Source of the DNA: Aphanomyces cochlioides
Taxonomy: Eukaryota; Oomycota; Saprolegniomycetes; Saprolegniales; Verrucalvaceae
Assembly (NCBI GenBank): GCA_019828595.1
Contig: JAHQRK010000009.1
Location: 1,798,001-1,862,000 of the forward strand
Reading direction: 5' to 3'
DNA length: 64,000 nt
The notes beneath the pieces are model-generated. The model was not told where the DNA came from. It worked only from the letters and a program-made list of their open reading frames with translations, and searched no databases. This document shows positions 1-11,060 of the stretch, piece by piece. Position 1 is the first letter of the stretch. The number at the start of each line of letters is the position of its first letter. Made by a program: the position numbers and the translations under genes.

Positions 1-1727
1 AGACAAAAACAGACCATGAACCTCGTGGAGCATTGACAGATAAGTTTAACAAGAAAGACAGAAAAGGAAACCTTTGATTACACTCAACACGTAGAGGTAC
101 TCGGTATGCGTTGCTCGTCGTTCCCCAAACCGGGCTATTCAAATGTCAAATCGACACTTTGAACACCTGCACTGCAGTCTAATTACATTTTACACACACG
201 AATTGTGATAGTTCTCGCATCTCTCCACTACCTCATGAGCAGTAGGCAGTAGAGCAATAATCAATTGAATTATCCCACACTCAATATGCAACAATCATTC
301 AAACTTTGACGTTGCAACGTCAAAACTTGATAGGATAATGAGTTGTGAGGCGAAGATTGGAGATCAAATCCGTCATCACTTTTGACTATTGCTTGTGCTT
401 TAATTCATGAATCGTATGAAATTCATGAAATCTACAGTGTTTTGTGTTTTGTGCTTTAGCCATTTGAATATGCTTCCAGTATAATTAAGCGAGTGGGCGC
501 ATAACACGCGAACAATCGTGATGTTGTGTTGTAGCTAGTATAGCTTATATCTGTGCTAGACGTTCAACAAAGATTCAGGGCTTCTATATTTGTCGGCTAG
601 ACTTTAATTAAGCATGCGAGTGCATGATGCTTGATATCTGCCAATATTCGTTTGTTGAGCAACTGTGATAGAATCTCCATCACAGTTGCTCAGAATTTTG
701 CACATTAAAGATTTGTATACTGAAATCAAGTCAAAAACATTTATTGAAAACGGATTTCAGGCAACTGTGATAGATTTCCTATCACACTCCAATACAAATT
801 GATCATGTTTCTATCATAGTTGCAGCAGATGTATCGATTTCAAATCGATCTGCAAATCGATCAGCCAATCAGAATCGAGTATTTACCTAATTCATGCAAA
901 ACACACCCAGACTTAAATTTAGTTTGGGACGTTTGCCATACTTTCCATTTATACTTGATTTCAGTATGATCGAATCGATTTGGAATAGAATTCGATTTTG
1001 GTAAAAAAATACAAATTTGGGTGAAAAAGACAATATTGGGGACTAAGAATCTCGCGGCGCCACGACTGTGCCTTCAGTGATCAATCGCAGTGTTGCTTTA
1101 ATTACGGAGTAACAGTTAAAACAGTTTTTACCATTTTTCACACTTTTCTCAGTACTTTTTATCAAATTTGAAAAACTCTTTCAGTCACGGGCCAAGACTG
1201 AAGACCAAGCTGCGGCTCTTGCTGATATATATATCGACAAGTTTGAGCCAGACACATTCCAAAGCATCATAGAGAGAGGGACAGTCCAACATGTGTATTC
1301 TGTCGTTTAGAATGATCACTATGGGCTTTTATTTTAGATCGATCTACCGGTCGGAAAAAAACACTTTGTGGCCTCCAGTGCGCGATTCTAACGTGTTTCG
1401 ATGGTTGCTGGATATTGCACATTGTGCTGATGTGGGCATTTGACTGCTTGATGCACTGATGATGGGGCATTTGGCTGCTTGATGCACTCTGTGCTGGAGA
1501 AATGGTTACACTAGACCTCCTGAGCAATGATCCGTTTCCATTGGAGTTCGTCTTTGGCGTCAGTTATCCGAACAGCTCGATCACCAAGCTGTAGCCTGTT
1601 TTTACCGCACGCTTGAAATGATATAGGCACTCTCGTCCTCGATGTGCATTGCTCTCTATCCATCGTATAAACTTGATCACATTTTCATTTCTCTCTTGAA
1701 ATTCGAAACCACCCACGAATCGCCATA
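1..1727. other. AT-rich non-coding stretch
   Basis: No open frame here has a recognisable protein signature; a short minus-strand frame near 1.3-1.5 kb is low-complexity and unsupported. The only structure I see is a cluster of short inverted repeats between about 650 and 830, listed separately. The stretch probably belongs to the flank of the decayed transposon that follows. Confidence 0.5.
656..692. repeat. 14-bp inverted repeat (hairpin) with related motifs nearby
   Basis: TGAGCAACTGTGAT at 656-669 is followed after nine bases by its exact reverse complement at 679-692. The same core, GCAACTGTGATAGA, recurs near 762-775, and a related inverse form (CTATCATAGTTGC) lies near 815. This looks like the terminal or subterminal part of a small inverted-repeat element, but no boundaries or target duplication could be set. 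Confidence 0.6.
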
Positions 1728-2987
1728 ATGGATCCTGTCGAGAACTACAGACTTGCCGACGACAATCACGTCCGTCAAGCGACGATGGCTGTTGTGGGAT
1801 ACGTCACAAGACGCCATAATGAGCGTCAGCAATACTCAACTCGTCCGCTGGCTAACCAGACGAAGCCGACACGATCAACCCCATATACAACAAGTACCAT
1901 AACCTTGGCGGAGCTGACACCATCAAGTCGTTCACAAATTTGACGCCGTCTGAGATCGACAGCTTGTGGTTCATCGTCAAACCCAGAGTGAACAAGTACT
2001 GGAATGTTGGCAAAGGGAGGAAAAGCCCACATTCGGGGAAAGACGTTCTTTTCATGATGTTAACTGTCCTCAAGACTGGCTCAACTTGGGAAGTTTTGGC
2101 TGCACTGTTTGAAATGACATCAACAACCTTTGAAAGGTTGATCACAAACTTTATCACCAAGTTGCATACTCACTTTTACGACTTGTTTGTTGCCGATGAG
2201 CTTCGAAATTGGACTATGACTTAACTTGTTGCCTCGGGTAAAACGTTCCGACATTATCCTTGAGCTCTATATGCCGTCGATGCTACGTGTCAACAATCCA
2301 ATCGTCCTGCTGGCTCACACAACGAAGCCAAATTCGCCTTCAGCGGCAAGCACCATATGTATGGCAAAAAAGTTGAGGTCTCTGTGAGCCCCTCTGGCTA
2401 TGCTATCAACGTCAGCGACTTAGAATAATATTCAAAGTCGCTCAATGTTTGACGCGAACAAGGACTTCCATATGAAGGTTCGTGTGAAGTGGTCCAATGA
2501 AACACATTTGCACGACGATGGCCCATTAAAATATCAGTACGCCAATGAGTAGGCTCTCCTAGCAGACAAAGGTTATCAAGGATCACAGCATACCTGCCGT
2601 GCAATCATCCCAACCAGACAGTTAGAAACCACTCGTTTGAGCTTTCAAACGCAAGAGGAAAATGAAAGGATTTCATCTGACAGGATCCTTGTAGAAAACT
2701 GGTTTGGTCGAAATTCAACTCTGTGGGGAATATGTAGTGAGAAATTCAAGTGGGACGATTCACTGTATGATCCAATTTTCAAAACTTGTGCAAGCTTCAC
2801 CAACTTTCATATTCGCTACTGGCCCCTGCGATCGGAAGATGGCGATGAGCACCGGCGAATTCTCAGTAGGTTGCTCCACATCGAAGAAGAAATCAAAAAG
2901 AAGAAGAGACAAGCCCAAGCCATGTACAGAGCCCTCAAGGTAGCGCGTCGCCAACTGGCTCACTTTGAAATGCCCAGTACACCTTGA
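1728..2987 (+). pseudogene. Decayed PIF/Harbinger-type (DDE_Tnp_4) transposase
   Basis: Three frames must be read in turn. The N-terminal part begins MDPVENYRLADDN; a central helical part (about 1940-2224) follows after a frameshift. The catalytic D of AVDATCQ (about 2275), the D of LLADKGYQG (about 2570) and the E of RILVENWFGR (about 2690) can all still be found, which matches the DDE superfamily-4 endonucleases. The C-terminal part (2637-2987) reads openly and ends in a basic coiled stretch. Several in-frame stops lie between 2220 and 2640, so the gene is dead. No clean terminal inverted repeats were found. The family call rests on the motif order; the exact superfamily is an inference. 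Confidence 0.75.
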
Positions 2988-3609
2988 ATACTGGTTGAAC
3001 GTTTTTGACTTCATAATCGAATTTTTACATCGTTGTTGATTTGAGACTGTGCAACTAACTTCTGTCTTATGAATGCACTTGATTTCAGCGCTACACCTTC
3101 GTCACCCGAGAGATCCACGTCGCAATTTCTGTGGAACTAAGCAATTGCGCAGTCACTTGATAAAAGTCGAGGTTCGAAGTCAAAGAGTTTGAGGTCTACT
3201 GTATCATGTTGACCTCGTTTTTGTATCACACTGTCTAATCCGTAAGGACTTTTACTAGTACCAGTGTTAAAAACGTTTTTCACAACTTTTTAACAGTCAT
3301 TTTAGCACTTTTCCACAAATGAATGTTAAAAAGGTTATTAACAAAACGGCAACACCGTGCTCTTGCATTTTTCAACTTTTGAAGTCAGCACCATAAGTAC
3401 AATGCGAGTGGCCTCTGAACTTTTTGTCTATGAAAACTGCCATTTATGTGGACTCAGGAGGACCTTCGCAAATTCAATCATGGTTGTCAGGTTCATGTAC
3501 TTTTAGATCATTCTGACTTGCCAACACGGCTACAGGACCGCCATTCACGCATTTCCACTCATAGATGAAGACTATAGAAACAAACAAACTTGGCCCCAAT
3601 TTCGGAGGC
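2988..3609. other. Non-coding stretch
   Basis: No supported gene or repeat. It holds AT-rich sequence between a dead transposase and a dead WRKY19-like copy. Confidence 0.5.
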
Positions 3610-3999
3610 TCATTGGGCATGACGATCGCAAAGATTTCCATTGCGCTCATACCCAGGACGTTTACAGCCTTCCACAGTGCATGGTTTTCCTACTTGAATG
3701 TTAAAGATGACCTTGTCAGCATGAACTTATTACCTCCTCCATGAGCCTAATACAAGCTATGAAGCAAGGCTGTCTTGGCACAGTTTTCCATTTTGCATGG
3801 CTTACCCCCGCCGTGCGCCCAGCACAGACCTCGGGCTTTGCTTAGATTGGGGCATTCCGCGATGGTGCAATGCCTGGACCCTCCTGGCTCAAGTTCGTGA
3901 CATATTTCCTATCAGTCGCACTAGCATACCATGTTTCCAGCAGCGACCGCCGGTCTTGGCTCCACTTAGACAGTTGAGGACCACGCACCGCGGTCGACC
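3610..3999 (-). pseudogene. Dead WRKY19-like Cys/His-repeat gene copy
   Basis: On the minus strand this copy keeps the module order of the two intact relatives in the window (12501-13159 and 51050-51771): a GRPRC...CWKHG module, an intron starting after CATG, a CPNLSKARGLCWAHGGGK module, a CKMENCAKTALL module, another intron after GGAG, and a final TVEGCKRPGYERNGN module with stop at 3610-3612. In the third module the expected GLCWAHGG reads SLY-stop-AHGG: one Cys has become Tyr and the Trp codon TGG has become TAG. The 5' part (first exon) was not recovered and appears deleted or scrambled. Proteins of this type are annotated 'WRKY transcription factor 19-like' in oomycetes but have no WRKYGQK motif; their function is not known. 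Confidence 0.75.
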
Positions 4000-4795
4000 C
4001 TACGAAACAATCTTAGCTTGCGCATTGTATGCCAAATGGAAAAATGGGTGACGTGGTTTATATTTTCTTGATCATCGAAATACAACGCCCTAGTCGGCTG
4101 TAGAGGTCCTGAATGTTGACCAGGTCAAGAAATTTAAGCAATTGACCACGTTTCCTGAGTCGCAAGGCGGAATAACGTGCTCGTTCTTCTTGGTTTGGGT
4201 GCGTCGGTGCCTCCAAAGGAAACAGAGTTGGGGTTCTTGATTTGTGTTGGTTTTCTAACTGAAAGCCAAGTGGCTGAGCAACCATCGATGCTTGTCCCAC
4301 ACTTGCATCAATTCTCTCATTCCTAGAGGCTGCGACTTAAAAATGGGCAACAATCTAGATTATTAAAGTTTTTCCCGTCTCCTTGCTTGCATGCAGCTCT
4401 GCGACCTTAACCCCGCCAAGGAGGGCTTCAATTTCCCAATTAAGATTTCAATCGTGAGTTGATCCTGGCTGTGCCCCGATAGGGCAAACGCAAATGCAGT
4501 ATCTATCTACAAACATACCTTTGCCAAGGATAGCCCGAAATATTACCGAGGTGGCAGAGGTGCGGCGACTCCGTCTGATTTGGGGCTCGCGGCTTTCTTC
4601 GCGAGCTCAAAGTATGAAAGCCCATGCGTGTTAGTTCGTGGAATTTGAATCCACTGAAGAACCTGGGACATGATGAGCTCGTGGGAAGGAAAACTCCATC
4701 CAATGTGGTATGTTTGGCTATCGGGCTGGACTGGGTATGAATGAATTTCTGCTGGGAATGGGTTCTCCCACGTACTAGTATATCGGCAGCTCTTG
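4000..4795. other. Non-coding stretch left of the LTR element
   Basis: Two overlapping minus-strand frames near 4503-4845 are open but show no recognisable domain and run into the LTR. The sequence ends with AAATT at 4796-4800, the left copy of the target-site duplication of the retroelement. Confidence 0.4.
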
Positions 4796-4800
4796 AAATT

Positions 4801-5143
4801 TGTGCTGTTTCCCTGAAACCACCGCGTTTCGTCACTCAAACACACAGATAGGGGAGTGCCGCCTCCCGTGAATATGCACTTGATTGACTTGCGCAGTAGC
4901 TAGCAAAACACAGACTGAGACTAAGAACTAAATCTCACCTTCTCTTCATTGACTTGTTGAACTCTTGATTGTCTTCTCACCGACCGTACGGCAGTCTTCC
5001 CGGCTGAGCCTTGGTCGTTGAGTCTTGGTCTTGATCTTGAAGTGGCTTCAACGTGCAATTCACTGGCGGCAGACACTCAGCTGTTCGGAGAACAAGCCTG
5101 TGACGTGGCGGAGCATGGCTTAACCACGCCACCGCACACATCA
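4801..5143 (-). repeat. 3' LTR of the Ty3/gypsy element
   Basis: 343 bp, TG...CA ends on the plus strand, same length and, by eye, same sequence as the LTR at 10713-11055. It is the 3' LTR because coding runs on the minus strand. Confidence 0.93.
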
Positions 5144-5194
5144 CACACCCCAAGCCATGCTCCGCAAGGAAACATGCTTGGTTGAAACCATGAG

Positions 5195-6500
5195 CTACTT
5201 CGCCATCGCAGCCTCAAGGCCTTCTCGCGCTTTCTTGGACTTGATCGTCTTCGCATACGCTCGCACCACTGCAGGACATTCGCGCATCAACTTGCTCAGC
5301 AGCTCCCATGAGGCTTCTATGTCTTCAAGGCCTTCCCAGAGTACAAGCAGGGCATACTCGCCAGCGTCTCGATCGATCTTGTCTGCAGAATAGCGCTAAC
5401 CTTCAATAGAATACCTTGTTCTGAGATGTGCTCGAGTATTTCTTCCGTGACTTGAAAGCTTTCTTCAGCATACAGCTTGATTCTTGAGAAATGGGCTTGA
5501 CGTCGCTCCTTCGTGAGTAGATGTTCGATTTCGACTGAGTATTCGCCAAACTTCTGTCACTCGATAGGGTCCAAGCCATGTCACGAGAAGCTTCGGATGA
5601 TGATTCTCGTCGACTCTTGACCATAGCACGTAGTCTCCTTCGCACACATTGCATGCTTCAGCGTTCGCAGTCGCAGCTGTTGCTTTCTGTGCACGTGTTT
5701 CGTTCTTCTGGAGGACTTGTTTGTGCATCGCTTGTAGACACAGTCGCAGTCCTTCAAGGCTGCTTCGGACATCGACGCTGGATAGCTCGACGTCACGAAG
5801 TCCTTCATCGAGACCTAGTACAATCACATCCAAAGGTGTAGTGGGTTCCAATCCTGTAAAGAGCTCCATAGGCGACTTGTTTGGGAGGGATGGCACTGGC
5901 GTCTGGTTGAGGTTTGCTTGCACCACCGGCAGTAGATAGTCCCATTGATGGTCGGCCAAACGGAATTCGCGCAGCATCACTTGCATGACTTGTAGTATGT
6001 CACGGTTCATTCGCTCGACTGTTCCGTTGCGCCAGGGACAATATGCTAGAGTGAAATCATGATGAACCTTGAACTTGTGGGCCAGTGCTTTCACAGCCAC
6101 GTTCTTGAAATGGGTTCCTTGATCGCTGATCCACTCTTGGCATTCCAAATCGCTTCGCCCAGTTCACAATCGCATCAACGCACACTTGACTTGTAGGCGC
6201 ATCGCATGCAACGAGTTCGCAAAAGTGTGTCAAGTCGTCCTTGAGTACCAACACGTATTTCGCTCCACCTAGAGAGTTTCCCATAAAGAGGTAATCAAAA
6301 TGTAGTCCTTCGTTTCTTCGCTTCGCGTGCCAAATCGGTGCGTACGGTCTGCGCACCACTCTCCCCCCTTTCACATGAGGACATAGAAGGCATCCAGCGA
6401 TAAACTTTCCAGCCAGGTCTTGCAGCCGCTCGATCCAAAATAATCGCTTGAGATGTTGACCAGCACGGCTTGTCCACGATGACCCATGCTTCCGCAGTGT
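5195..6500 (-). pseudogene. Integrase with C-terminal chromodomain (pol 3' part)
   Basis: Segments in three frames together give a retroviral-type integrase: an HHCC-like region (GHRGQAVLVN...) near 6430-6480, the core with D in LHFDYLFMG (about 6300), D in WISDQGTHFKN (about 6120) and E in NGTVERMNRD (about 6020), and a GDYVLW...WLGPYRVTEV module near 5550-5640. After further frameshifts near 5480 and 5375, a chromodomain-like end can be read: EYALLVLWEGLEDIEASWEL, matching the aromatic and W-G-x5-SWE pattern of chromodomains that guide integration to heterochromatin. The frame closes with TAG at 5195-5197. At least four frame changes are needed, so no full integrase can be made from this copy. 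Confidence 0.85.
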
Positions 6501-6522
6501 GCCACCACCAAAATGCGTTGAA

Positions 6523-8637
6523 TCAATTCTTAATTAAATCTTCGGCCGCTGCTGGGACCCAAATTCGGCCCTCGACAACCCATGGTTGGGCGTCAGAGGT
6601 CCGTAGCGCACGCGTCGGTCTTGCTGCTGCATGTAGCGCTTGAGCTGTGATAATGTCCTCAATACATGGCCAAACGAACTTTTCGTCATCGAGCGGTCGC
6701 AAAACATTTCGCTTCGGCGCTGGTCTTGGACTCTTGTTCTTCCGTTTCTTCGTCCATCTAGCCGCAATGACCTTCTGGGTCGCCTTGCCTATAGCCGGCT
6801 GACCCCATCGACTCATCATGTCCGCCCATAAGTTGTGGATGCCGTCGATGTGCTCGATTGTATAACGATATCCGCCAATGATTCCAGCCCAACGCATGAG
6901 CTTGCCTCGCGTGTGTTCAGGCCATTCTTTGCCGGGAGCAAAAATGTGGATGAGGTTCTTGTGATTGCAGTACATCGCGCGATAGGGTAGGCTTCCTTCT
7001 CGATCACTGACCACAACTTCTGCGCTCCGGTAAACATTTCAGATTGGCAAACGAGCATTTCATGCTGATGTTCGTGTATCGCCTTCTCTTCGTCAATCTT
7101 GTCAACCTGCGTAACAATAATAGACCATCCTAGATCGCTGGCATCCGTGAACAGGCACAGCGTGGCGTCAGCACGTGGGTGCGACAAGTCCACCGCCGCC
7201 CGCATCTTGGACTTCACAGCATCGAATGCAGCTTTTTCACCTTCGGTGAGCTCAATCTTGATGCCCGAGGCGATTCGCTTCTTCTTCGCTTTGCCTTCAA
7301 GAGCGTTTTTCAGTGCTTGTTGCAGAGGTTCCACCGTCATCGCATATTCCGTAATCGAATCGCGGATCCAGTTCGCGGCGCACACAAATTGTTGCAGGTC
7401 GCCAGCATTCGTGGGGTATGGGATCGCGCAAAGCTGTTCAATCCGTTCCGGGTCTTGCTCGACTCCTTCAACGCTCAGTATTCGTCCGCACCACTTGACT
7501 TCCTTCGTGAATAGCACGGTCTTGGACAGTGATAGCTTGAACCCATAACTATCCACTAATCCAAAGAACTTGTGCAGTGTTTCGAGATACTCTTCTGCGT
7601 CCTTGGCAAACACTAGGATGTCGTTAATCCAAACAAGCAGGTGCTTCAACAGCAGAGGAGCGTAGCACTCCTCGCTCGTCGCTTGCACGTATAAAGCTGA
7701 GTCGACGTGGCCTTGCATGACGCGATCAGGTGTGTAGACGCATCCGTTCAGCATAAATGAGAGCATGTCGCGACTGTCTTCGTGCAACGGGAACTGCCAG
7801 AAGCACTTGGGTAAATCGAACACTCCCATCGCTTGCATTCCCTTGAGATGTTGCGTGATTGTCGCTTGAAACGGCATTGTGCCCGCTTTCGGCTCTGTCT
7901 TGCTGTTGACCACTCGATAGTCGTTCGTCAGCCTAAAATGTTTCAATACATCATCGTCAGTCCATTTTGCGCCGTCTTCAATGACTTCCGTCCTTCAAGC
8001 TTCATGACTGGGTTGACAGGACTGCACCACGCTGACTGCTGGTTGCGCTTGATGACTCTTGGGCAAATAGCTGCAAAAATCTTTCTTCCAGCGGATTGTT
8101 CTTCCTTCCTTTACATCGGTATGGAACACATCCGGCTTTGGGTGTCACCCGCAATGGCTTGACCTTCGCAGGGGGATCTGACCCATTGAACTTGATTCTC
8201 CAGATGTCGTATTCGATCAGCACGCTCCACATATTCGCAGCCAGCTCTCGTGGGAAACCGTTCTTCACAGCACTCGCCACCATCTCCTGTAGAGCTTCTT
8301 CAAGCTTGTTCTTGGCCGTAGGTAATCGCAACTGCATCGAATAGACTCGCATGTCCTTGACTCGTCTGCTTCTCGTTCGAGACACTCGCGTATCGCCGTC
8401 TTGACTACAAAGGTCCGGCTCGCGCATACCGACGTCATCGAACATCCACCGAGACACACGACTACCGCCGTCATGACTGCTTCGGCCCGACTTGCGCGTA
8501 TCGACGTCATCAGTCTTCGAGCAAGACATACGACTACCGACGTCATGACCTCGAGGGCCAGACACTCGCGTATCGACGTCATCACTCGGCGCACGAGACA
8601 ATCGCATACCAACGTCATGACCACTCGGGTCAGACAT
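6523..8637 (-). pseudogene. Reverse transcriptase and RNase H region (pol 5' part)
   Basis: Recognisable RT blocks run from WCSPVNPVMKLEG (about 8000), LTNDYRVVNS (about 7930) and FDLPKCFWQFPLHEDSRDML (about 7820-7760) to the active-site block LLVWINDILVFA (about 7640-7605), followed by KLSLSKTVLF and the thumb. The canonical (Y/F)xDD box reads W-I-N-D here: codon AAC (Asn) at 7623-7625 instead of an Asp codon. RNase H starts at CLFTDASDLGW (about 7130). Near 6985 the normal ~20 residues between EKEAYPIA and MYCNHKNLIHIFAPG are missing and the frame changes, so RNase H is also truncated. Two more frame changes lie near 8060 and 7970. The upstream part starts in the 12-residue repeat linker described separately. 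Confidence 0.85.
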
Positions 8638-8640
8638 ACG
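8370..8640 (-). repeat. 36-bp minisatellite encoding a 12-residue repeat between protease and RT
   Basis: On the minus strand eight degenerate copies of a 12-codon unit lie in one frame, with pattern x-R-x-S-x4-(H/D)-D-(V/G)-(G/D). Copies ending HDVG and DDVD alternate, for example SGPRGHDVG then SCSKTDDVD. At DNA level the unit shows as recurring GACGTCAT cores. It sits directly after an in-frame TAA (8659-8661) that separates the protease frame from the pol frame. Confidence 0.85.
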
Positions 8641-8661
8641 CGTATCGTCGTCATCATGTTC

Positions 8662-9663
8662 TTATCCTTGAGTCAACTTCCACATGCGGTCTTCTTCTTC
8701 GACATCGCTGGTCGACTTCCGCGCACATACAATGCCGGCGTCAGACTCAGCACCCAGATCGTCGCCGTCCGCTTCACGCTGCTGAATCGCGACTTGCTCC
8801 AACCACAGATCAATATCGAGCCCGATCGATTTGAGTGTGTCGTGGGAAGCTAGGAATTCGTCGCCTTCTTCAACAATGTAGCACACTCGTCTTCCAGGGA
8901 TCTTGACCATTCCCGCTGCTGTTTGCAAACTGAGTCTCAGTTCGACGTAGGACTTCGTTTCGAACTGCATGTCGCTGCATCCTGTTCCACTGATAGGTTC
9001 AGCTAGCGTCACGATCTTCACGCTTGGTCGCTCCTTGATGAGTGCATCCACTATTCGTCTTGGAATAATGTTCTGGTCGGCGCCGGTATCTGGACAGTAG
9101 GGCACTTCAAGCGCATCGTTCAGTACGATCCATCGCTCTTCTTCCTCTGTTTCATTCGTCACAGCGGCTCTTGCCTTTAGCCAAGCACGCTGGACCTTCG
9201 GCTTCTTCTTGTTGTTCCGCTTGAAACGCTTTATCGCATTCTTTCCTTTGCGGTACCCTTTGACTTGTGAGTTTGGACTGTTTTCCGGGCACTCGTTTGA
9301 CTTGTGTCCCGGCTTCTGACATGCATAGCAGACTATGATGCCTTCGCGGTATCCAGGCTTGTCTGTCTTCATCTGCGTGTCCTTGGGTCCGTACTTGTCG
9401 TTCCTAAAGGGTGAGTTCGAGTTTGCCTGACCCGTAGCCACCAGCGGGGCCACGGCTTGCCGAATTCCGATTGTAGCGCGTGTTCTCCCAGACTCTTCGT
9501 CGTTCTTCTGCACGCTGCTTGCGCTCTTCATGGTCGCGGAGTAAGTCGTACGCTTGCTCTTCAGCATACTGGCTTCCTGCTCCAACGACTCCCTTTTCGT
9601 TACCCCAACCTGTGACCTTGTCAAAATGCACTTTGACTGGCGTTCCTCGTCGTCGTTTGACAT
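8662..9663 (-). pseudogene. Gag nucleocapsid zinc knuckle and aspartic protease
   Basis: This open frame of 333 codons contains one CCHC zinc knuckle, CYACQKPGHKSNEC (about 9330-9290), which binds RNA in nucleocapsid proteins, then a basic linker and a retropepsin-like domain with the catalytic DTGA box in YCPDTGADQNIIPRR (about 9095-9050). The frame ends at TAA 8659-8661; reading continues in the same frame into the repeat linker, so stop-codon readthrough is one possible expression route, although in this damaged copy the TAA may simply be a mutation. The N-terminal third is probably read in another frame in the original gag (RDHEERKQRAEERRRVWENT), joined by a frameshift near 9440. Confidence 0.8.
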
Positions 9664-9673
9664 CGCTGTTGGT

Positions 9674-10663
9674 TCATCCTATCGGCGGGCTTCGCTTCTT
9701 GCTGACCAGGCCTTGTTGTTGCGCCAGTCGGTCCGACGCTTCGATGTGGTCCATTTGTTTCCGCACAAACTTGGCAAATTCGACGTTCGTGGAGACTGGT
9801 TCGCGTTTGATCTGGTCTCGCACTAGATTTGACAGTCCAGATGGGTCAATTCGGTAAACCACTGCTTTTAGAAACATCTTCAGACTTCCCTTCACTTCGA
9901 GGTCTTCCATCAATGCGTATCTGTCAATGACATCGTTGACTTGCATCATGAATAGGCCTAGATGACTGGCAACCGAGCCTGTAGCCGGCATGCGCAGATC
10001 GTGGCAGTAGTCTTCTAGATCAACTTCAGTAATTCCAAATGAATGAGATGGTGTGTTCAGAATCTTCTCGATTCATTCGCGCAATCGCAGTTCCGTGATG
10101 TCGGGTTCGAACCAGATCGTTTCACACATTGAATACATCCGATGATTGCGCCGCATGAGTTCTTTGTTCTTGCGCTTTTGTTCCGCCTTCTTCGCTTGCG
10201 CTTTCTGATACTTACGCTCCTTGTATTCATCGGTGTCTTCGCCGCTGAGGGATGTGACGGAGGAATCTGACTCTGCGCGACGGAAATTCGGTCCATACTT
10301 TTCGATCTTGCGTCGCTCACGTCGTTCTCGATCGGTACGATTCTTCTCCCCCATTTCGAGGTGCTTCCGCGTCTTCTCATCCAGATCGCGATCATCATCT
10401 TCGTCTTCGGAAATGTAGACTTGACTCATATCCTTGACTTCGCCGTCTGAACTGTCCGTTGAACTGTCCGCTGAACTGTCTTCAGAACTCGCTTCATCGT
10501 CCGCGTTGTCTCCTCTTGTCGCATCTTCTCGCCCGGCTGCCGCTTCCTCAGGTTCACCTAGACCGTCATTGCCTTGCGGCAAGACATTCCCAGAGTGTTC
10601 CATCTCAGTGCAAATTTCAAACTGTCCTTCCTTGTATTCCTCTTCGGTTCCGGTTGTATCCAT
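9674..10663 (-). pseudogene. Gag N-terminal part
   Basis: The frame opens at ATG 10663, about 50 bp inside the 5' LTR, and encodes a strongly acidic Ser/Glu/Asp-rich leader followed by a charged Lys/Arg-rich stretch. An in-frame TGA near 10073 interrupts it; the same frame then continues through RMPATGSVASHLGLFMMQVN to 9674, and is followed by a frameshift before the zinc-knuckle region. Order and composition fit gag of oomycete Ty3/gypsy elements; no conserved gag domain was identified. The ATG is directly preceded by the palindrome TATCCGGATA (10666-10675). Confidence 0.7.
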
Positions 10664-10712
10664 GGTATCCGGATAATCAAGGTGTTCGGTACACTATCAC
10701 TAAAGTATACTT

Positions 10713-11055
10713 TGTGCTGTTTCCCTGAAACCACCGCGTTTCGTCACTCAAACACACAGATAGGGGAGTGCCGCCTCCCGTGAATATGCACTTGATTGAC
10801 TTGCGCAGTAGCTAGCAAAACACAGACTGAGACTAAGAACTAAATCTCACCTTCTCTTCATTGACTTGTTGAACTCTTGATTGTCTTCTCACCGACCGTA
10901 CGGCAGTCTTCCCGGCTGAGCCTTGGTCGTTGAGTCTTGGTCTTGATCTTGAAGTGGCTTCAACGTGCAATTCACTGGCGGCAGACACTCAGCTGTTCGG
11001 AGAACAAGCCTGTGACGTGGCGGAGCATGGCTTAACCACGCCACCGCACACATCA
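10713..11055 (-). repeat. 5' LTR of the Ty3/gypsy element
   Basis: 343 bp, identical by eye to 4801-5143, followed on the plus strand by the right target duplication AAATT (11056-11060). It would carry the element promoter, reading to the left. Confidence 0.93.
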
Positions 11056-11060
11056 AAATT

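Larger units (their letters stand above)
4801..11055 (-). mobile_element. Ty3/gypsy (chromovirus-like) LTR retrotransposon, 6255 bp, coding on minus strand
   Basis: Two 343-bp direct repeats at 4801-5143 and 10713-11055 begin TG and end CA and keep a constant offset of 5912 bp; by eye they are identical. The insertion is bracketed by a 5-bp duplication, AAATT (4796-4800 and 11056-11060). Read on the minus strand the order is gag, zinc knuckle, aspartic protease, reverse transcriptase, RNase H, integrase, chromodomain, which is the Metaviridae/Ty3 order with a chromovirus-type C-terminus. The interior carries multiple stops and frameshifts and an altered RT active site, so this copy is non-autonomous although its LTRs indicate a recent insertion. 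No standard TGG-starting primer-binding site directly follows the 5' LTR (10713), and the polypurine tract beside 5144 is weak (GGGGTGTG on the minus strand). Confidence 0.93.

Noticed and set aside
4503..4845. A host gene interrupted by the LTR element
   Set aside because: The frame is open on the left side only; joining the flanks across the target duplication gives no longer frame and no domain.
7099..7548. Plus-strand open frames across the retroelement (e.g. 7099-7548, 9480-9857, 10434-10676)
   Set aside because: They mirror the minus-strand pol and gag codons, are Ser/Arg-rich, and show no domain.
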